This document shows, piece after piece, positions 1-7,600 of a DNA stretch of 10,581 nt. This stretch comes from Phoronis ovalis (taxonomy: Eukaryota; Phoronida; Phoronidae), in NCBI GenBank assembly GCA_028565635.1, contig JAOXYB010062145.1:1-10581 (forward strand). Reading direction: 5' to 3'. The notes below the pieces were generated by a model that was not told the origin of the DNA, did not search any database, and worked only from the letters and a program-made list of their open reading frames with translations. Positions within the stretch are counted from its first letter, which is position 1. Each line of letters starts with the position of its first letter. The position numbers and the translations under genes are program-made.

Positions 1-294
1 TACTACCTAAAGCCAAAATTTTGGATTGGGTTCCGCGGCACATCCCCGTAGTCAAAAAACCTTGAGTACCCCCCCCCCGGGACGGACATGCCTTAGGCTG
101 TCCATTGTAGGGTCATGCTAGGACTACTAAGTATATATAGAGGACAAGATTTGGACTAGAGACATGAATTAATCTATTAGTATTTAAGAATACACTGAAA
201 CTGTGGAAGTTACTGCATCTAGGATACGCTAATGTATTATTAGCATTTAAAAATTTAAATTTTTCAGATAAATATTAATCCATTTTCTTTTTAG
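1..294. other. Intron upstream of first visible gene 1 exon
   Basis: No convincing exon was found. It holds a run of ten C (69-78), a small hairpin at 84-103, then AT-rich sequence leading to the T-rich acceptor tract. The first 110 bases are less AT-rich than what follows and may be a repeat remnant. Confidence 0.6.
84..103. repeat. Short hairpin next to a poly-C run
   Basis: GGACA-t-GCC pairs with GGC-TGTCC around a TTA loop, with one bulged T. It sits just after the C10 run at 69-78. Function is unknown. Confidence 0.4.
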
Positions 295-348
295 GTTGGA
301 TGATTTGAATCACGAGCTGGAAGATCTTAAAAAAAAGGTTCAAGAAGT
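295..348 (+). CDS. Gene 1, first visible exon
   Basis: The acceptor is a pyrimidine-rich tract ending TTTTTAG at 294, and the donor is GT at 349-350 in GAAGT|GTATCC. The first base completes a codon from an exon outside the window. It codes for LDDLNHELEDLKKKVQE plus two bases that join the next exon's A to make Val. An earlier GT at 347 was not used because it breaks the frame with exon 2. Reading through the donor reaches unrelated Cys-rich codons before a stop. Confidence 0.75.
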
Positions 349-2780
349 GTATCCTTTACAAAAAACCTGCATGTTGTATGGATGTAGCTGCCATAATTTA
401 TCATTTAATCATAGACCACCTGCTAGGTGTTCTTGTAGTTTATATTTTATTGAGGTTTGTTTGACTACGGTCCTCTGACTGGCACATGGGAACTGAATCA
501 GGCACACTATTATACTTTTCAAAATTATTTTATGCCATCAAATTAAAATGACTTTCTTTCATAGTTTCGTTGAGGTCACGAGTCTAGTATTTTCCAAGTT
601 ATCCAAGGTGGCCACCTGCTTTTCCAGTTGAAATTTTCCTCTCCTGAACTTAACAAACATTTTGATCCAGATTTCAGTGTTGAGAAATTGATCCAGTACT
701 TTTTGGGTTTTCAAAGAATATGATTTGACATTGCCGTCAAGTTAGTTTAAAGATGTCAACCAACCATCATAATCAAAGATGTTTCCATTCAGGACCATAT
801 GAACAAACTTTCATTTAAATTTGACCAGTACTTTCTGAAAAAATGTTCAGACAAGCTAGTTTGCTGAAGAAGAACTACAAACATGCAAGAACAATATCTT
901 TCAAATTTGTTGCAGGATAAGACGTTTCATGGTTGTAATTTAATCCTGTAATCAGCTATATAGCTGTATCCATATTTGACCATATTTACTTTAACTGCCT
1001 TGTAGACGGGATGACAATGAGTGGCTACAAACAGAAGCGCATAAAATACGAGTTGAAAGTGTAAGTATATATATATATATACATCTCTGTTAAATTGTTA
1101 ATGCCACAGGAGTAAAAGTGGTAGAAATAGAGCAAATTAAGTCAAAACTGCTAGTAAAACATGGATTATCCAGAACTGGTCTTCACCAAAATCTAATGAA
1201 TTTATCCTTGTAACGCACTGGTGGTGGAGGTAATAGAAAGAATCCAGGTTTTGATGTTGTTGTCATTATATAATGGTATATATCCATGCTAAAACAGACT
1301 TAACAGGATTAAATGTAATCATGTGTTACATATCTAAAACTTGACCCATAAGCATGCATGCACTGTCTGCTGTAATTTAATTCTTATCTGTTGCAGCATG
1401 AATACATGAGTTATATGGAAAAGAAGACCAGCAAACGACAGACAACAATTGTTTCATTAAGTGACCAAAATCAAAAAGAAATTCAAGACATTCTGGGCCA
1501 GAAAGCTAAAATGTTGGAAATGTATGAAGAAAAAAAAGCAGGTAACAAAAAAACTTTGTGAAAATACAGTTTGCTTTGTTTGGCAAATTCGTGCACATGC
1601 ATCTACATTTAGCATTTCGTTTGGCACATTTCATTTTAAAGTCCTTTATGATCTGTAGCAGGATAATTACATATTGCATACATTGAGCCACATGTTTGTT
1701 ATATAAATGTGCGTGTGTGTGTGTTTATGCGTGCCATGCATGTGTAAAACAAATATTATATTTTCATCATTATTATAAAATTTATAGCCCTCAGAGCAAT
1801 CATGATGGAGAAAGAAAATCAATACGCTAAAACAAGACAAGAATTAGATGATCTGCAAGAGTATAAGGTATACATCATGAGTAATATGTTAAAAGCACAA
1901 AACAATATTTAATAAATAAATTAAATAATTAAAGAAAACAAACTAAGGTTTTACAATAAATTATACAATTACCCATGTTATTAAGAGAGTATGCTAGTTG
2001 GATAGGATCGTAATATATTTAGGGTTTGCAGGGCAGCCAGACTTGCTTGGGGAACAGACTCAGTGGGTGTAATTACTACCACATGATATACTTATTCAAA
2101 TTTTTTGTAGAATTTACAAAAACAGCAGCTTGCTAGAATAAAAGAATTAGAGAAAGAAGTAATGCACATGAGGGGTATGCATTCAGACAAGATACAACAA
2201 CTCAAATCACAGTTTTTAAAAGAGAAGAAGGCGTATCAGCTAGATTCTGAAAACAAAATTACAGCTATGGCAAAACAAGCAAATAAGGTTAGTGCATGTC
2301 AGAAACCTTTCAGACTGCTTTTACAATGACAGTGTTCTTCTTGTCTTCCGGTTAGTTTTATTCACAATCACATTTTAACAATGAAGAAATTTTAATTAAA
2401 GAATTACTGATTATTTAATACAAAGTTAATACTACCTAAGTATGTATACAAAATCTTTGTTTTTTGTTAAATTATAGGAAGCATTGCAATGCCTTAATGA
2501 CCATACGAATACAATCAAGTTAGAAAATCGTCAGCTTAGACATGAATTGTTGAAACTGATACAGAAAACAAGAGCATTGCATGAACACAAATTAAATCTT
2601 GAAGAACAAAGGAAAGAGTTAATTAGGGAACAACAGTACGCTCAAGATTTAAAGAGACTACGTTCAACAAGGCAACATAAAGCATTCAAGAAGTTTGGAT
2701 TGATAGACGATGATGGAAATTTGTTGACAGATGAGACTGACACTCAGGCAGCTGCCATAGAAGATGTGGATGATATATGA
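295..2780 (+). CDS. DUF4515-type coiled-coil protein, CCDC166-like (3' part, six exons)
   Basis: Spliced model: 295-348, 1006-1060, 1397-1541, 1788-1867, 2111-2287, 2478-2780. Codons split across introns (phases 2, 0, 1, 0, 0) rejoin without a stop and give 270 residues. The product is almost entirely charged helix with Leu/Ile/Met heptads, interpreted as a coiled coil, and has no signal peptide or membrane segment in the visible part. Recognisable pieces are DDNEWLQTEAHKIR (residues 20-33), EYMSYMEKKTSKRQ (38-51), LQKQQLARIKELEKEV (near 113-128) and ENRQLRHELLKLI near 190. From recall, this order resembles DUF4515 proteins, and CCDC166 better than BBOF1 or CCDC121. It ends with an acidic tail, AAIEDVDDI. 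BBOF1 acts at basal bodies of multiciliated cells; a ciliary or centriolar role here is inference only. The N-terminus lies before the window. The intron-exon structure is well supported; the family name is less certain. Confidence 0.85.
349..1005 (+). other. Gene 1 intron, 657 bases
   Basis: It lies between the exon ending at 348 and the one starting at 1006. No conserved frame, RNA gene or repeat stood out on either strand. Confidence 0.75.
1006..1060 (+). CDS. Gene 1, second visible exon
   Basis: The acceptor is CCTTGTAG at 1005 and the donor is a near-consensus AGT|GTAAGT at 1061. One leading base completes the split Val codon, followed by 18 codons for RDDNEWLQTEAHKIRVES. This is the most recognisable N-terminal piece of the DUF4515-like region. 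A TA dinucleotide run starts just after the donor. Confidence 0.85.
1061..1396 (+). other. Gene 1 intron, 336 bases
   Basis: It begins with a consensus-like GTAAGT donor followed at once by a TA dinucleotide run (1067-1081). A GCATGCATGC palindrome lies near 1353. No coding evidence was seen. Confidence 0.8.
1067..1081. repeat. TA dinucleotide microsatellite
   Basis: A short (TA)n tract starts six bases inside a gene 1 intron. It is noncoding. Confidence 0.8.
1397..1541 (+). CDS. Gene 1, third visible exon
   Basis: The acceptor is TCTGTTGCAG at 1396 and the donor is G|GTAACA at 1542. It gives 48 codons plus one base, beginning HEYMSYMEKK and ending KMLEMYEEKKA. The EYMSYM...KRQ..I.SLSDQN pattern is the best hint towards CCDC166 rather than other DUF4515 members. 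It leaves in phase 1, and the split codon is GCC (Ala) with the next exon. Confidence 0.85.
1709..1724. repeat. GT dinucleotide microsatellite
   Basis: An interrupted (TG)n tract lies in the gene 1 intron 1542-1787, about 65 bases before the acceptor. Confidence 0.75.
1788..1867 (+). CDS. Gene 1, fourth visible exon
   Basis: The acceptor is TTTATAG at 1787 and the donor is AAG|GTATAC at 1868. Two bases complete Ala, then 26 codons read LRAIMMEKEN...QELDDLQEYK, a continuous heptad-rich helix. The phase-0 end joins the next exon at NLQKQQ. Confidence 0.85.
2111..2287 (+). CDS. Gene 1, fifth visible exon
   Basis: The acceptor is a T-rich tract ending TTTTTTGTAG at 2110 and the donor is AAG|GTTAGT at 2288. 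It is exactly 59 codons, phase 0 at both ends. It begins NLQKQQLARIKELEKEVMHM and ends KITAMAKQANK. The helical heptad pattern continues; no domain other than the coiled coil is visible. Confidence 0.88.
2478..2780 (+). CDS. Gene 1, terminal exon with stop
   Basis: The acceptor is AAATTATAG at 2477, followed by 100 codons and TGA at 2778-2780. It begins EALQCLNDHTNTIKLENRQL. It continues with a coiled coil to about QDLKRLRSTRQHKAF, then a short non-helical acidic tail (DDDGNLLTDETDTQAAAIEDVDDI, given here only to mark its acidity). This exon has the longest open frame of the gene and fixes its strand and frame. Confidence 0.9.
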   Translation, partial: EALQCLNDHTNTIKLENRQLRHELLKLIQKTRALHEHKLNLEEQRKELIREQQYAQDLKRLRSTRQHKAFKKFGLIDDDGNLLTDETDTQAAAIEDVDDI

Positions 2781-2974
2781 GAAGTGCATTCCATACACTT
2801 ACATCGGGTAAAAGACCCACATATACTTTTTGGATTATAACACACCAGTCATTCAACTGGTACTCTCTTTTGTTCTGGGACCTCATGCATTCATGAAATA
2901 ATGTGTAAGGTAGTTTAAATAAGAAGTGCAATATCTGCTTGTGGCTATTACCATGTAAGCTATTACCTTGCACA

Positions 2975-2980
2975 ATTAAA
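2975..2980 (+). promoter_or_regulatory. Candidate poly(A) signal (ATTAAA) of gene 1
   Basis: ATTAAA lies about 195 bases after the gene 1 stop and is followed within 15-30 bases by T/GT-rich sequence (CTTTTGTCCTCCGGGTTT). That is the expected order of signal, cleavage site and downstream element. It is a variant hexamer, so the call is moderate. Confidence 0.4.
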
Positions 2981-3527
2981 TACTCCTACTTTTGTCCTCC
3001 GGGTTTCCTATGTATTATTTACAGTTTAATATATTGAAAGAAATTTTTGTAAACTTCAATCATACCTTGGCTTGCACCATCAAATGCATAATTATAAAAC
3101 ACATCAAAGGTGCCATACATTTAAATGACTGTGTAGTTTCAGGTGTTATGAATAGTCTACATGACTGACTAAATTAAATTTAAATTTTGCAACATTTCTC
3201 GCCTTTTTCTAGTGGGAGCTCAAAGCTTGAGGTGCAGTACTAGAATTATTTATATCAGTTCAAACCAGAAAAGAATGTACATGTATGGTCATTTGAAACC
3301 ACATGAAACAGTTAGAGGAACACATATTATTAACCCAGGGGTGAGGACAATTAAATGTAGAATTGTGAGAAAGGATCTTATTGAAGTAGTCAAATTTTCA
3401 AGTAAGATGTCACTTAATACAGACATTATAACAAGGCACATTAATTACAGAGATATGCATTCAAAAACATTTATTGCTACTAAAAATGTTTTTTAACAAA
3501 ATTTTACTAGAAATAACTATGTTACAA

Positions 3528-3533
3528 AATAAA
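3528..3533 (+). promoter_or_regulatory. Alternative distal poly(A) signal (AATAAA)
   Basis: A canonical AATAAA lies about 750 bases after the gene 1 stop. AT-rich DNA gives this hexamer often by chance; it would imply a long 3'UTR. Confidence 0.25.
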
Positions 3534-3801
3534 TTAATCAGTATCATATCAGAACCAAAAATATAAATTTCCCTGTTAACATGTTATGTTGTCTTCAGCA
3601 ATTTTAATTGCAAAAGTTGCTATAAAGTTGTTTTTTTGTAATATTTGCAATCACAATATTAATTATTGCACTTATGTATGCAGTTTAATTCTTACAATCT
3701 CTCATATATCAATTTCCAAGTATTTTAAAAAGATGCAAAATAGTTCAGCTAACTTATTCATTGGAATAGTAATGTAGCTTACTTGTCGATCATGGCATAA
3801 A

Positions 3802-4196
3802 CCCGGGTGAACACTCTCATAAACAAGGTAGTGGGGTATGCTCTGCCTTAAAGGGTCAACATTTTGCTGCTATGAGCAAGTTTGTATAAAGGGGTTGTTT
3901 TAAGGTCCGTTTTGGTACGAGATATATTCTGTATTTACAGCCACTACAGGTATCAAAAAGGGTTACGTAGTAAAAAGTTCTTGTAAAGAAGGTCCACTAA
4001 AAGTGATCCAGTTGTCGAGTGTTATAAACTGAACTCAATCTGAAAGCAGTATGAATTTCAAAGAAACTGGTCAGAATTTTACATATTTTGTATAAAAAAG
4101 GGGGTCCAGCTTTGCCCAAGCTTGTATAAAAGGGGGGGCATTTTAGGGCAACAGAGGAGCAACTCCGATCAAAATTGTTACAAGTGTTCACTCGGG
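3802..4196. mobile_element. MITE-like element with terminal inverted repeats
   Basis: CCCGGGTGAACACT at 3802-3815 is matched in reverse complement at 4183-4196 (13 of 14 bases). A 7 bp direct repeat, CATGGCA, lies just outside (3791-3797 and 4209-4215) and could be a target-site duplication, though the spacing to the arms differs (4 and 12 bases). Inside are three copies of TTGTATAAA followed by a G run. No transposase frame is present, so it would be non-autonomous. The superfamily is not assignable. Confidence 0.55.
3882..4138 (+). repeat. Three direct copies of TTGTATAAA(A)n-G run
   Basis: Copies lie at 3882-3894, 4088-4104 and 4122-4138, all within the inverted-repeat element. The first and third also share an upstream GC..TG..CAAG context, so the repeated unit is longer than the core. 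Confidence 0.65.
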
Positions 4197-4540
4197 GGCA
4201 TGAAACAGCATGGCACAATAATAATTATCACTGTGAAGTAATGTACAGTGTATTTTACTCAGTATATTGTGCCCGAGATTTCTTAGTTTAGTTTACATGA
4301 GTAAACCTAGTTGCTCTTAAAAACTTAAGGCACATTTATAACTTACACATTTACTAAGTCTATAGTTTATAAAAGATGCTGATAAAAATAAAATATCACA
4401 AAACAGCCAAATCTCTCATGTATTACCAATGATTAAAATTATACAAAATTTTGAGGTACAAACATACCATGCATGCCAAACAAATAAGTGACAGTGCAGT
4501 ATTTACATGGTGTGGGGAATGTTTCGTATAAAATAGCAAA

Positions 4541-4639
4541 TTAAAAACAAATATCATCATCATCATCTGTCTCTTCATCTTTTGCTGTAACCTTTGACCG
4601 ACTAGGTGGACGGGGAGATGGGGTGGAACGTTTGGTACT
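4541..4639 (-). CDS. Gene 2, terminal exon with stop
   Basis: The acceptor is CTTGTGCTTTAG before 4639. Thirty-two codons and TAA (4543-4541) follow in the phase set by the previous exon: STKRSTPSPRPPSRSK, then an acidic DEETDDDDDICF end. A longer open frame on the same strand (4650-4423) is offset from this one and is not coding. A basic/Pro-rich part followed by an acidic end suggests a disordered tail. Confidence 0.85.
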   Translation of the reverse strand, partial: STKRSTPSPRPPSRSKVTAKDEETDDDDDICF

Positions 4640-7600
4640 CTAAAGCACAAGAAAAAACAAGTTTTATACTTTGTGTTTGGTTAATTGCCATTAACTCTTC
4701 ATGAGAAGCTACTTCTATGCAAAAGTTATTCAGTATTTCAATTCGACCATCATGCAATTATTTAGATCCTGCAGCCAATTTTTTTCACTTAATCACTAGT
4801 CAAAAGATTACGTTATCTGCTAGCAATTGCACTTACTATCATTTTGAGAATAAAAATGTGTACAAAGAGACTGAAATTCAATAGGCTACCTCTCGTGCAA
4901 CACTCCCACGGTGGGACACAGGACTGCGCCTTGCCACAGATGATCGACGTGAACTTGACATGATTTCATCTGCACTTTCTTCTTCCTCTTCTCCGGCCGA
5001 GTCCAGTCTTCCGCTAGGATGGCGTGCTAAAGATGAATGCCTACTTGATGACGGACTCTCAAAACTGAAACAAGGTCGATCATGAATTTCTGTTACAAGT
5101 ATTTCTAATCCCAATTGTGGCTATGGTCTGTTATAATTTTAAGGTGCATCTTTGTAGCGTGTTAGTAATAATTCTAATGTAATCCAAACAAAAGTTATAA
5201 TAATGAAAATTACAGTCTAGTGACAAAATAAAGTTCAGAACAGTTTTTGTGGACATAACTGTTGATCGTTAAGTGACTACTATGAAAATACAACTATGAA
5301 CGGTAGATCAATGTGTTTGGAAATATGTCAAAACTTATGCTAGTCAAATAGTTGATTCCATCATACAGGATAAATTATCAGAATCAAGTCATTCCATTTT
5401 TGACTTTATTTTACTGATAACAGTGTGTTTGTTGAACAAGACACACACCTAGGCTTGTAATTTTTCCTAGCCCAGTGGCTTCGCACAGCAGACTGAATCA
5501 TTTCTACACCCTCGTCATTTTCTTCACATTCAGGGGTGGAAATTGAAGTTCTAAACAAATTATATTTAATGCAGTAATTATTTTTATTTTGTTGTCTAAT
5601 GTGCTAACTATTCTATAAACTAAAGTAAAATCTGCAACTAGCAATTCATAATTCAATGTATTATTATCATTGGCTTCATTAGTAAGAACTATAGATAATC
5701 ATTTATAGTCATGTGTCCCACAAATCTTTCCTTATTTCAAGAATCATCGGACCGTGAAGGGAATTCACTCTTCAACTTACGAACAATTATGTTCGTAGAC
5801 CACATTAATTGTGGGACACATATATTTGATTAGTTCTATATCACAATGGATAGTGTACATCTTACATTTATTTAACTGATGCTTGAATTTCTGAAATAAT
5901 TTGTTTCTAAAGCTAGACCAACTAATTTTGCGTTGCTCACTTTAAAAAAATATACTAATACAAGGATAGTACAAATGTGGAATACATTTAATTAAAAAAC
6001 ACAACATTTTTGTGTATATAGTGTTAAAGCATGAATGACAGGTAATAACTGTTCGAAGTTAATGCTAATTAAAACATTGTTTTGTACAAAATTAGTAAAC
6101 TACAGCATTTAAAATTATTGCAGCAATTAATGTAAATGTTATGCAGAAAATGCAGACATAAGTTATCAAGGACTAGCATTAAGTGGAAACTTTTCCATAT
6201 GTATGATTTTTGCAACCGTGCAAATTTATCATCTTTTACCTTTTAGATTACTGTAAGTTTGCGAGTTATGCTCTCAACAGTCTAAACCGGATTTTATCAC
6301 CAGGGGTACTGATACCTTTAATTATGGCAAAGTGTCACATAGATAAGAGGTCAAAGGATCATTTAGTTAATTGACATGCAATATTAAAAAAAGAATCGAG
6401 AATCTGATGAAAATTAACAAAAAATTTAGTCTGTCAGGGAATCATATAGAATGTACTATGAACATCATGCAAAAGTTTGCTTCCTTAATATAACCATTTT
6501 ACACCAATGTATCGCGAACATTTTTACAGATAGTGGCCTTTCAGCTAATTCAGGTACTAGTGCTAGGTAGTTACAGGGAAGGGGCAAGCTTATTTTTGTT
6601 CGGGCGTGAAAGTATGATTAATCCAACAACAATAAATACCTTCATAGGAGTGTCTATATACTGTGCATAGACAAGAAAATGATATTTTATTGCCGAGGTG
6701 GGAAAGTGATGTATTTTCTTTATCTGCATGTGGTTGCTGAAAATTAATTGTTCTTATTCGTGCAATAAAGATTTTATTTCGAATGACTCATATTTTTTTA
6801 CAAGTGTAAAGTGTGAACATTTGCTGTATTTTCCAGCTCAGTTTTCGTAAAAAGGTAATTTTATATACTATGAACTGTGATCACTAACCCCCATTCCCCC
6901 CCCTCATTATCCCGTCACAAAAATGTTCGACATTATTTTACTATGTCACAAAGCAGTAATTTGTATATAATACACACCAGAGCATAACTTGGAAAGTAAC
7001 AGCCTCTTTAAACTATAGATTCCCCAAATATTTCTTTAAGAAAACTTTCTACTTTCATTTTTGCCACTTGTACAAAAGCACTTCTAAACATGCAGCAGCA
7101 AACACAACAAGTACATGTAAGTTTATAATGCTGTTAACACGCATGCAACCAGAGCAGCCCACATGTACCTTACCTTACATTTTTCTTACGAGCCCAGTGA
7201 CCCCTAACAGCTGATTGTATATCACTGACTGCTATATCATAGTCAGGGTCATTTAACATTGGAGAGCTGTGAAAGTTAGACAAGACACAGTTCACACAGA
7301 ATGAAAATGCAAAGAGGCTACTGAAGAACATTGTGCCACAGAACTTATTTTAATAAGTATTAATATTAAAATAGTTCAATCACTTTTTTCAAACACCTTT
7401 TTTAGTATTATACCAATAGAGTCAACATTTTGCTATTTCCCTTGTCCGTTACCTCCATTTCTAAAAGTTGAATTACCTTAACCATAAAAGACCAGAGGGC
7501 CGTTGTTGGAAACACTGTAAAGTTATAATTGCATGAATCAAGACTTACGGATGCAAAATGTGTTGTCAGATAACTTTACGACTCATTAAGTAACTTTATA

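Larger units (their letters stand above)
2781..4540. other. Intergenic region between two convergent stops
   Basis: It contains the gene 1 3'UTR with candidate poly(A) signals at 2975 and 3528, an unexplained open frame (3212-3496, not called as a gene), the inverted-repeat element at 3802-4196, and the gene 2 3'UTR next to 4541. On the minus strand only a weak TATAAA-type hexamer (4366-4371) was seen for gene 2. Confidence 0.7.

Noticed and set aside
347-348. Alternative donor GT two bases earlier at the first visible gene 1 exon
   Set aside because: Using it would leave phase 0 and put the next exon in a frame with an immediate stop (ACG GGA TGA).
1461-1691. Overlapping open frames on both strands
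   Set aside because: The plus-strand frame is shifted from the coiled-coil frame of the third visible exon, and the minus frame is its antisense plus intron.
2686-2973. 95-codon minus-strand open frame
   Set aside because: Antisense to the gene 1 terminal exon and its 3'UTR, with no recognisable features.
3997-4218. 73-codon minus-strand open frame
   Set aside because: It lies inside the inverted-repeat element, shows no domain and is explained by its C/G-run composition.
4423-4650. 75-codon open frame on the minus strand over the gene 2 terminal exon
   Set aside because: It is offset from the frame fixed by the preceding exon. The correct frame gives STKRSTPSPRPP to DDDDDICF and stops at 4541.
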